Assembly (NCBI GenBank): GCA_963728365.1
Contig: CAVSJI010000002.1
Location: 1-64,000 of the forward strand
DNA: 64,000 nt
Reading direction: 5' to 3'
Origin: VRUE01 sp963728365
GTDB lineage: Bacteria > Actinomycetota > Thermoleophilia > Solirubrobacterales > 70-9
A program made the position numbers and the translations under genes. Below, piece after piece: positions 28,910 to 40,900 of this stretch. Each line of letters opens with the position of its first letter. Position 1 is the first letter of the stretch. A model generated the notes under the pieces. It did not search any database. It saw only the letters and a list, made by a program, of their open reading frames with translations, and was not told the DNA's origin.

Positions 28910-31900
28910 CGCCCGCACCCCCTCCGACCTGTTCGTCGATGAAATCGAGCAACTCGTCGTCGGAGGCGAGGGCGAGGCTCTCGCGGTCGACGAAGTGCTC
29001 CTTGTGCGTGGCGGCGCCCTCGAGATCGCCGGCCAGGGCGCGAAGGTGGGCGGCGAGCCGGCCTCGATCCGGGCCGTCCGCCTCGAGCGCTGCGAGCGAG
29101 CGTTCGAGGCGCGCCAGGTCGGCCTCGACGCCACCGTCCGCCTGCGGCTCGGTCTGGGCGAGCAGGTGCGCCGCAAGCCGCTCGGGGTCGGGGTGGTCGA
29201 AGACGATCGTCGGCTCGAGCCGCAGCCCGGTGATCCCGCAGAGCCGGTTACGCAGATCCAAAGCCGCCAACGAGTCGAAGCCGAGGTCCCTGAAGGCCCT
29301 GTCCACCTGGACCTCGGCGGCGGACTCATGGCCGAGGACCGCGGCCGTCTCGGCCCTGACCACCTCGAGGACATGGGCGCCGCGCTCGCCCTCAGGAAGC
29401 TCGGCCAGCCTCTGCGCCAGCGAGGGCCCGGCGGCGGCGCGACGCTTCGGCTGGCGGACAAGGGAGCGGAGCAGCGGCGGCAGCATTCCGACCGCTGCCG
29501 TCTGCCGCAGCCGACCGCCGTCGAGAGCGATGCCGAGCAGGTCGGCGCGCGGCGCCGCCAGCGCCCGGTCAAGCAGAGCGAGGCCCTGAGCGTCGGACAG
29601 CGGCACGACGCCGAAACGGCGCATCCGCTCGAGGTCCGGCTCGGCGAGACCGCCGGTGAGGCCGCTCTGCGTCTCCCAGTAGCCCCAGGCGATCGAGGTC
29701 GCGGGCAGGCCCGCGGCGCGGCGGCGCTGGGCGAGGGCGTCGAGGTAGGCGTTGGCGGCGGCGTAGTTGCCCTGGCCGGGGCCGCCCAGGGTGCCGGCGG
29801 CCGAGGAGAAGCAGACGAAGTGGGTGAGCTCGGCCTCGGCGGTCAGCTCGTGCAGGGCCCAGGCGGCGTCGGCCTTGGGGGCGAAGACGGGGTCGAGGCG
29901 CTCGGCGGTGAGCGACTCGATCGTCGCGTCATCGAGCGCGCCGGCGGCGTGGAAGACGGCGCCCAGCGGATGGTCGGACGGAACCGAGTCGAGGACTCCG
30001 GCCAAGGACTCGCGATCGGCGACGTCGCAGGCAGCGATCGTCACCTCGGCGCCGAGATCCTCGAGAGACGCGCGCAGCCGCGTCGCCCCGGAAGCGTTCT
30101 CTCCGGAACGACTGACCAGCAGCAGGTGGCGAGCGGCATGGGCCTCGACCAGGTGCCGGGCGAGAAGGGCACCGAGCGTGCCGGTCGCGCCGGTGATCAG
30201 CACCGTGCGCTCCGGATCGAGCCCTGCTCCCTCGCCGTCGCCGTCGATGCGGGTGGCCCGGGGGACGAGAACGACGCCGTCGCGCAGGGCAAGCTGCGGC
30301 TCCTCGGCCTGAGTGAGGATCGCAGCGAGCGCAGCCTCGGAGCGCTCGCCGGAATCCGCGTCGACGAGCAGGAAGCTGCCGGGGTGCTCGGACTGCGCGG
30401 TGCGGGCCAGTCCCCAGATCGCCGCCGCGGCCGGGTCGGAGGACTCCTGCGCAGAGACGGCGACGCCGCCTTCGGTGACGATCGCCAGGCGCTCGCCGGG
30501 AGCGCGATCCTCGCGGGCGAGCCACGCCTGAATCGCCCCCAGAGCGACGACCGCAGCCTCGCGGGCGGCGAGCGGCCCGGCGGCGCCGTCGCTCCGCCAG
30601 CGCCAGATCTCGGCCGAGGGAACCTCACCAACGCCCGAGGGTGCCTGCTCGCGCCACTCGACTCCGAGTAGGCCATCGCGGCTTTCAGCCGCCGCAAGCT
30701 GCCCGGCGGAGACCGGGCGGGCGACCAGCGAGGCGATGCTCGCCAGCGGCTGTCCGACGGCGTTCGAGAGCGAGATCGCGATCCCCTTCTCGTGTGGCAC
30801 GAGCCTCGCCCGCAGCTCGGTGGCGCCGGACCCAGCCAAGGCGACCCCCTGCCAGGCGAACGGCAGCCTCAGGCTCTCGCCACCGCTGTCGAGTCCCTCG
30901 ATCAGGGTCGCGTGCAGGGCCGCGTCGAGCAGCGCCGGGTGCAAGTCGAATCCGGCGGCCTCGGCTGCCTGCCCCTCGTCGAGCGCGGCCTCGACATAGA
31001 GCTCCTCGCCGCGCTTCCATGCGCGGCTCAGGCCCTGGAAGGCGGGGCCGTAGTCCAGGCCGGCCTCGGCGAGGCGGTCATAGAGGTACTCGGCCTCCAG
31101 CGGCTCGGCGCCCGCGGGGGGCCAGCTCTGCAGGGCCTCGGGCGCCCCCACGGGCTCCTCGGAGAGCAGACCCTCGGCGTGAAGCGCCCAGGGCAGCTGC
31201 TCCTCCTCCCCTGCCTCGGGGCGCGAGAAGATCCCGATCTCCCTCGCCCCCCGCTCGTCGGGGGAGGAGACGACGACCTGGATCTGCACGGCGCCGGTCT
31301 CGGGCAGCGCCAGCGGCGCCTGCAGGGTGAGCTCGGCGACCTGCTCGGCGCCGAGCCGCTCGGCGGCGGCCAGGGCGAGCTCGAGGAAGGCGGTGCCGGG
31401 GAAGAGCACGGTGCCGGCAACGGCGTGGTCGGCCAGCCAGGGGTGGGTGGCCAGCGAGATGCGGCCGGTGAAGAGCAGTTCCTCGCCGCCGGCGACCGAG
31501 AGCGCCGCGCCGAGCAGCGGGTGCTCGGCGTCGGCGAGGCCGAGGGAGCTCGGGTCCCCCGAAGCGCCCGTTGGGCTCAGCCAGTAGCGCTCGCGCTGGA
31601 AGGGATAGGTGGGCAGCGGCACCTTCCTGGCGCCCGAGCCGGCGAAGAAGTCCTCCCACTCGACCTGCGCCCCGGCGGCGTGGGCCTCGGCGAGGGAGAG
31701 GCAGAAGCGGGTCGCGGGGTCCTCGTCCCTGCGCAGGGTGTCGAGCACCCTTGCGGGGGACTCGCTCGCCTCGATCGCTTCGGCGATCCCGAAGGAGAGC
31801 ACCGGGTGGGGGGAGATCTCGATGAAGTGGGAGCGGCCCTGCTCGAGCAGGGCCTCGATCACGGGCTCGAAGAGGACGGTCTCGCGCAGGTTGCGATACC

Positions 31901-34900
31901 AGTAGGTGGCGTCCATCCGGGCGGTGTCGAGGAGCTCGCCGGTGAGCGTGGAGTGCAGGGGGATCTCCGAGCTTTGGGGGGAGATCGGGGCGAAGGCCTC
32001 CAAGAGCTCCTCCTCGAGCTGCTCGATCTGGGCGGAGTGCGCGGCGTAATCGACGGCGATCCGCCTCGCCCTGACGCCCTGCCCCTCGCATGCCTCGAGC
32101 AGCTCGGCGATCGCCTCGGGCTCCCCCGAGACGGCCTGGGTGCGGGGGCCGTTGGCGGCGGCGAGGGAGAGGCGCTCCCCGTAGGGGGCGAGCAGCTCTT
32201 CGAGCTCTGCGAGGGGCAGCGAGACCGAGGCCATCGCCCCCTTGCCGGCGATCTTGGCCATCGCCGCCGAGCGCAGGGCGATCACCCGGGCGGCGTCCTC
32301 GAGGCAGAGCGCCCCGGCGACGTGGGCGGCGGCCACCTCCCCCTGGGAGTGGCCGATCACCAGGGAGGGCCTTACCCCCGAGGCTTCCCAGAGCCTTGCC
32401 AGGGAGACCATCGTCGCGAAGAGGGCGGGCTGGACGATGTCGAGGCGCTCCATCCACTTGCCCTCCTCTTCTTCGAGGACCTCGGTCAGGGACCAATCGA
32501 CGTGGGGGGCGAGCGCCGCCTCGCACTCGGCGATGCTGCGGGCAAAGAGCGGGCTGGCCTCGGTCAGCCCGAGGGCCATCTGGGGGTGCTGGGAGCCCTG
32601 CCCGCCGAAGGCGAAGACGGGACGCCGCTCGGTTGCGGTGCGCCTTATGCGGTCTATGACCGCATAAGGCGCACCGGAGGCGCCCTCGCCGGGGGCGCCT
32701 GAGGCGATCGCCTGCAGGGAGTCCAGCAGCTGCTGGCGCTCGGTCCCGACGGCCACCGCGCGGTGCTCGAAGGCGCTGCGGGTCCTCGCCAGCGAGTAGG
32801 CGGTGTCGAGCAGCTCCTGCTCGGGGTGCTCGCGCAGGTGGGTGGCGAGCCTCGCCGCGGACTCGCGCAGGGCCTGCTCGGATTTGGCCGAGAGGGCGAG
32901 GGGGACGGGACCGTTGAGGGACCTGGTCGGGGCCTCGCCCTCTTGGGCCTCGACCGGCTCGGGCTCTGGGCCCTGCTCCAAGATCAGGTGGGCGTTGGTG
33001 CCGCTGTAGCCGAAGGAGGAGACCGCGGCGCGGCGCGGGCGGCCGTTGGCCTCCCACTCGGCCGCCTCGGTGAGCAGCTCGACCTGCCCCGCCTCCCAAT
33101 CGACCTTCGAGGAGGGAGCGTCGACGTGAAGCGTCTTGGGCATCACCCCTTCGCGCATCGCCAGCACCGCCTTGATCACGCCGCCGACCCCGGCGGCGGC
33201 CTGGGTGTGGCCGACGTTTGACTTCAGCGAGCCGAGCTTCAGCGGCGCCTCGCGGTCCTGGCCGTAGGTGGCGAGCAGGGCGGTGGCCTCGATCGGGTCC
33301 CCGAGGGTCGTGCCGGTGCCGTGGGCCTCGACCATGTCGACGTCGGCGCTCTGCAGGCGGGCGTTGGCCAGGGCCTGGCGGATCACCCGCTCCTGGGAGG
33401 GGCCGTTGGGGGCGGTGAGGCCGCTGGAGGCGCCGTCCTGGTTGACCGCCGAGCCGCGGACCGTGGCGAGGATCTCGTGGCCGGCGGCCTCGGCCGCCGA
33501 GAGGCGCTCCATGACCACCATCCCGACGCCCTCCGCCCAGGCGACGCCGTCGGCCGCCTCGGCGAAGGACTTCGAGCGCCCGTCGGGGGCGAGGCCGCGC
33601 TGGGCTGAGAAGACGGTGAAGGCGGTGGGGGTGGCGAGCACGGTGACCCCGCCGACCAGGGCCAGCGAGCACTCCCCCGCCCTGAGCGCCTGGGAGGCGA
33701 GGTGCATCGCCACCAGCGAGGAGGAGCAGGCGGTGTCGACGGTCATCGTCGGGCCCTCCAGGCCCAGCGCGTAGGCGACCCTTCCGGAGACCACCGAGGT
33801 GGTCATCCCCGCCGAGATGCCGAGCTGGGGGGCGCCGTAGTCCTGATACATGACCCCGGCGTAGACGCCCGCGTCGGTGCCCTTCAGGGCGGCGGGGTCG
33901 ATGCCGGCGTCCTCGAGGGCCTCCCAGGCGCCTTCGAGCAGCAGGCGCTGCTGGGGGTCGATGACGAGCGCCTCGCGGGGGGCGATGTTGAAGAACTCGG
34001 GGTCGAAGTCCCCGGGGGCCTCCAGGAAGCCGCCGTGGCGGGTGTAGGTGGTGCCGAAGGAGTCGGGGTCTGGGTCATAGAGGCGCTCGAGGTCCCAGCC
34101 GCGGTCGGCGGGGAACTCGGCGATGCCCTCGCGCCCCTCGGCGAGCATCCGCCAGAGCCCTGCGGGGGAGGCGATGCCGCCGGGGTAGCGGCAGGACATG
34201 CCGACGATCGCGATCGGCTCCTCGCTGGCCTGGGAGCGGACCGCGACCTTGGCCTGCCCGGAGGCGCCGAGGCGCTCGGCGAGGTGGGCGGCGAGGGCGC
34301 CGGCGGAGGGGTAGTCGAAGACGACGGTGGCCGAGAGCCGCACCCCGGCGGCGATGCCGAGGCGGTTTCTCAGTTCCAGCGAGGCGAGCGAGTCGAAGCC
34401 GAGCTCGCCGAAGGGCCGCTCGGGGTCGACCTGCTCGGTGCCCTCGTGGCCGAGCACCTCGGCCACCTGGGAGCGGACCAGCCCGAGGACGGCTTCGGAG
34501 CGCTCGGCCTGCCCCATCCCGGCGAGCTGGGCGGCGAAGGCGCCGCCGGGCTGAGAGCGGCGCTTTGGCACCCGCACCAGCGAGGAGAGGATCGGCGGCA
34601 AGACGCCGAGGGCGCCCATCGCCCGCAGGCTCTGGGGCTCGGTGGCGATCGCCAGGGCCTCGGGGCGCTTGGAGGCGAGCGCTTCGTCGAGCAGGGCGAG
34701 GCCGTGCTCCTCCTCCAGCGCGTCGACCCCGACCCTGCGCATCCGCTCCAGATCCGCATCGGTGAGCTCGGCGCCCATCCCCTCGCGCCACAGCCCCCAG
34801 GCGATCGAGGTGGCGGGCAGCCCTTCGGCGCTTCGCTTGTGGGCGAGCGCGTCGCAAAAGCAGTTGGCGGCGGCGTAGTTGCCCTGGCCGGGGCCGCCCA

Positions 34901-37900
34901 GGGTGCCGGCCGCCGAGGAGAAGAGCACGAAGTGGGTGAGCTCGGCCTCGCGGGTCAGCTCGTGAAGGGCCCAGGCGCCGCCCGCCTTGGGGGCGAGGAC
35001 CGGGCCGAGGCGCTCGGGGGCGAGGCTCTCGATCGTGGCGTCATCGAGGGCGCCGGCGAGGTGGAAGACCGCCCCCAGGGGGTGGGACTTGGGGACTTTG
35101 GCGAGCAGCTCTTCGAGCTGGGCTGGCTGGGAGGCGTCGCAGGCGAGGAGCCTCACCTTGGCGCCCAGCCCGCGCAGCTCTTCGACCAGCTCCTTGGCGC
35201 CCTCTGCCTTTCTGCCGCTGCGGCTCACCAGCAGCAGGTGCCTCGCGCCGTGCTCTGCGACCAGGTGCCTTGCGCTGAGCGCCCCCAGGGCGCCGGTGGC
35301 GCCGGTGATCAGCACCGTCTTCTCGGGATCGAGCGGCCTCGGGGCCTGCTCGCCCTCGGGCGGGGAGAGGCGCAGCGCCCGGGGGGCGAGGGCGATGCCC
35401 TCGCGCAGGGCGAGCTGGGGCTCCTCCGCCTGGGCGAGGGCGGCCTCCAGCGCCTCTTCGGAGGCATCGCTGCCGTCGGTGTCGATCGCCAGGAAGGCGC
35501 CGGGATGCTCGGATTGCGCCGAGCGCGCCAGGCCCCAGATCGCCGCGGCGGCGGGGTCGGGGGCCTCCTCGGCGGAGACGGCGATCGCGCCTTTGGTGAG
35601 GAGCGCGAAGCGCTCCTCGGGGGAGGGGTCCTGCCTTCCCAGCCAGGCCTGGATCGCCTCCAGGGCGGCGGCGGTGGCCTCTTCGGCTACCAGGACGGGG
35701 TCATTGCCCTCAGCCCCCTCCCAGCGCCAGGTCTGGGTTGGGGAGCCGGGCTGGCCCTCTCCAAGCTCCCGCTCACGCCACTCGATCCCCAGCAGGCCCT
35801 GCCTCTGCGGGGAGGCGCCCCGCAATTGCTCGCCCGAGAGCGGCCGCAGCGCCAGCGAGCCGATCCTGCCCAGGGCGAGGCCGCTTGCGTCGGCGAGGGA
35901 GAGCGAGACCTTCTGCTCGCCCGCCGGGGAGAGGGCGACGCGCAGGGCGCCGGGCCCGGCGACGGCGAGCGAGACCTCGCTCCAGGAGAAGGGCAAAAGC
36001 GGGCCTCCCTCGGCGCCGAGCGCGATGCCGCCGAGGGCGATCGCGTGCAGGGCGGAGTCAAGCAGCGCGGGATGGATCGAGAAGCGCCCCGCCTCTGCCT
36101 CCTGGGCCTCGGCGAGGGAGACCTCGGCGAAGAGCTCCTCGCCCGCCTTCCAGGCCTTGGTCAGGCCCTGGAAGGCGGGGCCGTAGTCCAGGCCGGCCTC
36201 GGCGAGGCGGTCATAGAGGTACTCGGCCTCCAGCGGCTCGGCGCCCGCGGGGGGCCAGCTCTGCAGGGCCTCGGGCGCCGCCACGGGCTCCTCGGAGAGC
36301 AGCCCCTCGGCGTGAAGCGCCCAGGGCAGCTGCTCGTCCTCCTCTGCCTCGGGGCGCGAGAAGATCTCGATCTCCCTCGCCCCCCGCTCGTCGGGAGAGG
36401 AGACGACGACCTGGACCTGCACGGCGCCGGTCTCGGGCAGCGCCAGCGGCGCCTGCAGGGTGAGCTCGGCGACCTGCTCGGCGCCGAGCTGCTCGGCGGC
36501 GGCCAGGGCGAGCTCGAGGAAGGCGGTGCCGGGCATGAGCGCGGTGCCGGCGACGGCGTGATCGGCCAGCCAGGGGTGGGTGGCGATGGAGATGCGGCCG
36601 GTGAGGGCGAGGCCCTCTCCCCGGGGGTCGGGGACCGCGGCGCCGAGCAGCGGGTGATCGGCGTCGCTCTGGCCGATCGAGCGCACGTCTGCCCCTGCCT
36701 GGGTTGCAGCCAGCCAGTAGCGCTTGCGCTGGAAGGGGTAGGTGGGCAGCGGGACCCGCTTTGGCTCGGTGCCCGCGAAGAAGCTCTGCCAGCGGACCTT
36801 CGCCCCGGCGGCGTGGGCGGCGCCGAGGGCAAGCGTCGCGGTCTCGGGCTCCGGGCATCCCTCCCTGAGGGTGGGGATCAGGGCCGGGGGCTTCTCGGTG
36901 TCCTCGAGGCACTCGGCCGCCATCGCGGTGAGCACCGGGTCGGGGCCGAGCTCCACCAAGGCCGTGGCGCCCCGGGCGAGGAGGGTCTGCACGCCGTCGG
37001 CGAAGCGCACCGCCGAGCGGGCGTGGGAGACCCAGTAGGCGGGGTCGGTGGCCTGCTCGGCGCTGAGCAGCTCGCCAGTGAGGTTGGAGACGATCGGGAC
37101 CTGCGGCTCGGCGTAGGAGAGGGAGGCCGCGACCTCGGCGAAGGCCTCCATCATCGGCTCGATCAGGGGCGAGTGAAAGGCGTGGGAGACCTGCAGGCGC
37201 TTGGTCTTGCGGCCGCGCTCCTCCCAGAGTGACTGCTGGGCTTCGATCGCCTGCCCATCGCCGGAGATCACGGTCGAGGTTGGGCTGTTGAGCGCCGCGA
37301 TCGAGAGCTCTGCCTGCAGCCCCTCGATCGCCTCGGCGACCTCTTGCTCGCTGGCCTGGACCGCGAGCATCGCCCCGCCGGAGGGCAGGGCGCCCATCAG
37401 GGCGCCGCGGGCGCAGATCAGGCGGGCGGCGTCGGGCAGGGAGAGCACGCCGGCGATCTGGGCGGCGGAGATCTCCCCGACCGAGTGGCCGGCGAGCAGC
37501 TCGGGGGCGAGGCCCCAGCTCTCCAGCAGGCGGTGAAGCGCCAGGTGGGTGGCAAAGAGGGCGGGCTGGGCGTAGGCGGTGTCGCCCAGCAGCTCGGCCT
37601 CGGGCGATCCCGGCTCGGCGAAGAGCAGGTCGCGGAGGGAGAGCTCCAGGTGGGGATCGATCTCCGCCAGGGCTTCCTCGAGGGCTTCCGCGTAGGCGGG
37701 GTAGGTCTCGTGCAGCTCCTTGCCCATCCCCGGCCGCTGCGATCCCTGGCCGCTGAGCAGGTAGGCGAGGCGGCCGGGGTTGGCGGTGGCGGTGGCGCTC
37801 GATGGGGAGGGCCTTCCCTCGGCGATCGCCTGAAGGGAGTCGAGCAGCTGCTCGCGCCCGGCGCCGACCGCCACGGCGCGGTGGGGGAAGGCGCTTCTGG

Positions 37901-40900
37901 CTGTGAGCAGCGAGTGGGCGGTGTCGAGCAGGCTCTGGTCGGGGTTGTCCTCGAGGTGATCCTTGAGCCGCGCCGCGGACTCGGCGAGAGCCCGCCCGGA
38001 TTTGGCCGAGAGGGCGAGGGGGAGCGGACCGTTGAGGGTTTCGGTCCTCCCCTCGCCCTCTTCGGCCTCGACCCGGGCGGGCCCCTGCTCGAGGATCAGG
38101 TGGGCGTTGGTGCCTGAGGCGCCGAAGGAGGAGACCGCTGCACGGCGCGGGCGCCCCTCCCTCGCCTCCCACTCGGCCGCCTCGGTGAGCAGCTCGATCT
38201 GCCCGGCCTCCCAATCGACCTTGGTGGAGGGTGCGTCGACGTGCAGCGTCTTGGGCATCACGCCCTCGCGCATCGCGAGGATCGACTTGATCACGCCGCC
38301 GACCCCGGCGGCCGCCTGGGCGTGGCCGATGTTCGACTTCAGCGAGCCGAGCTTCAGCGGCGCCTCTCTGTCCTGGCCGTAGGTGGCGAGCAGGGCGCCG
38401 GCCTCGATCGGGTCGCCGAGGGTGGTGCCCGTGCCGTGGGCCTCGACCATGTCGACGCCGTTCGGCTCGATCCCGGCGGCCGCGAGCGCCTGGCGGATCA
38501 CCTGTTCCTGCGCCGGCCCGTTGGGCGCGGTCAGCCCGCTGGAGGCGCCGTCCTGGTTGATGGCCGAGCCGCGGATCGTGGCCAGCACCGGACGACCCTC
38601 CGCCTCGGCCTCTGAGAGCCGCTCCAGCACCAGCAGGCCAAGTCCCTCCGAGAAGCCGGTTCCGCCGGCGGCCTCGGCGAAGGGCCTGCAGCGGCCGTCG
38701 CCGGCGAGCGCTCGCTGGCGGGAAAACTCGATGAAGGGCGCTGGAGTGGAGAAGACCGAGACGCCGCCGGCGAGAGCGAGGCCGCACTCCCCCGACCGCA
38801 GGGCCTGCGCAGCCAGATGCACGGCAACCAAAGAGGAGGAACAGGCGGTGTCGACGGTCATCGCCGGTCCCTCGAGGCCGAGCGTATAGGCGAGGCGGCC
38901 GGAGACGAGGCTGGTGGTCATACCGGGATGGACGCCGCACCCCGGATCGCCGTAGTCCTGATACATCACCCCGGCGAAGACGCCGCCCCTGGTCCCGCGC
39001 AGCGAGCCAGGGTCGATGCCGGCGTCCTCGAGCGCCTCCCAGGCGCCTTCGAGCAGCAGGCGCTGCTGGGGGTCCATTTCGGCCGCTTCGCGCGGGCTGA
39101 CCGAGAAGAACTCGGCATCGAACTCGGCGGCGCCCGCGAGGAAGCCGCCGTGGCGGGTGTAGGAGGTGCCGAAGGAGTTGGGGTCGGGGTCATAGAGGAG
39201 CTCGAGGTCCCAGCCGCGATCGGCGGGGAAGGGCTCGATCGCGTCGCGCTCCTCGGCGAGCAGCGCCCAGAGGTCGCCCGGCGAGGAGACGCCGCCCGGC
39301 AGCCGGCAGGACATGCCGACGACCGCGATCGGCTCCTCGAAGGAGCGGGCGTGCACGACGGCGCGGGCGGCGCCCGAAGCCGTGACTTCGGCGAGCAGGT
39401 GGGCGGCGAGCGCCGCGGCGTTGGGGTGGTCGAAGGTTACGGTCGGGGCGAGGCGCACGCCGGTGCTCGCCCCGAGGCGGTTGCGCAACTCCAAAGCGGC
39501 GAGCGAGTCGAAGCCGAGCTCTCGGAAGGCCCGGGAGGGATCGATCTTTGCCGGGGAGTCGTGGCCGAGGACCGCGGCGGCCTCGGCCCTGACTGCTTGC
39601 AAGACGTATTCCTCGCGCTGTGCCTCGGAGAGCTCGGCGAGGCGGCGGGCGAGCGAGCCGCCGCTTTGGCTGCGGCGCTTCGGCAGGCGGATGAGCTCTG
39701 AGAGCAGTGGCGGCAAGACGCCCAGCGAGGCCATTTGACGAAGACCCGAGGGCTCGAGGGCGATGGCGAGCACGTCGGGCCTCGGCGCCGAGAGCGCGCG
39801 GTCGAGCAGGGCGAGGCCTTGCCTGTCGGCAAGCGGCGCGATTCCGCCCCTGCGCAGGCGCTCGAGGTCGGCCTCCTCAAGCTTGGCGGTGAGGGCGCTG
39901 CGGGTCCTCCAGTGCCCCCAGGCGATCGAGGTGGCGGGCAGCCCTTCGGCCCTTCGCATTTGCGCGAGCGCGTCCAGGTAGGAGTTGGCGGCGGCGTAGT
40001 TGCCCTGGCCGGGCCCCCCGAGCGCGCCAGCCGCTGAGGAGAAGCAGACGAAGTGGGAGAGCTCGCAATCCTTGGTCAGCTCGTGAAGCACCCAGGCGGC
40101 ATCGACCTTGGGGGCGAAGACGGGCTCGAAGTGGTCGGGCGTCAGCGACTCGACCGTCGCGTCGACGAGTGCGCCGGCTGCGTGAATCACGGCGCCCAGG
40201 GGGTGCTCCGCGGGGATCGAGTCGATCAGATCTTTCACCTGCCCCGGATCGGACACGTCGCAGGCGACGATCTCGGCCTCGGCGCCCTGCTCGGCGAGGA
40301 TCGCGGCAAGCTCCGCGGCGCCAGGGGCGTTCTCACCCGAGCGACTGACGAGCAGCAGGTGGCGGGCGCCGTGGGCCTCGACCAGGTGGCGGGCGGCAAG
40401 GCCGCCGAGGGTGCCGGTGGCACCGGTGAGGAGAATCGTCTTCTCGGGGTCGAGCTGCACGTCCTCTTCCCCGGCGGCGACCCGGGTCGCCCTGGAGACC
40501 AGCGCCTTGCCGTCGCGCAGTGCCAGCTGGGGCTCTCGCGCTTGGCAGAGCGCCGCATCGAGAACCGCCTCGGACGCTCGCGAGCGATCGGTGTCGATCA
40601 GCAGGAAGGCGCCGGGGTGCTCGGCTTGGGCGGAGCGGACCAGCCCCCAGATCGCCGCCTGAGCCGGGTCGGGTGACTCCTCTTCGGAGATGGCGATCGC
40701 CCCGGACGTGAGGATCGCGAGGCGATCTCCGGGCGAGGCATCCTGACGCGACAGGTAAGCCTGAATCTCCGCCAGAGCCGCGGCGGCGGCCTCGCGGGCA
40801 GCAATGCAATCGGAGGCGCCACCCGGCTCGTAGCGCCAGAGCTCGGCGGCAGAGGACGGCTCGTCCTCATCCATCGGCTCGCGCTCCCGCCAGTGGACGG

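Larger units (their letters stand above)
28902..34225 (-). other. PKS module 5 (B4): KS-AT(YAAH)-DH-KR-ACP and C-terminal docking
   Basis: The KS active site is near 33730. The AT has GHSQGE and YAAH near 32045. The KS-AT linker contains the 32636-32676 hairpin. The DH (HAVAGTVLFP) is near 31420, the KR at about 30215-29670, the ACP Ser near 29272, and the docking tail at 29130-28905. Confidence 0.85.

Noticed and set aside
28910..29572. In-frame N-terminal extension of PKS C into PKS B
   Set aside because: The extension overlaps the ACP and docking tail of PKS B and is Arg/Ser-rich. The GTG at 28909 starts a normal docking helix.
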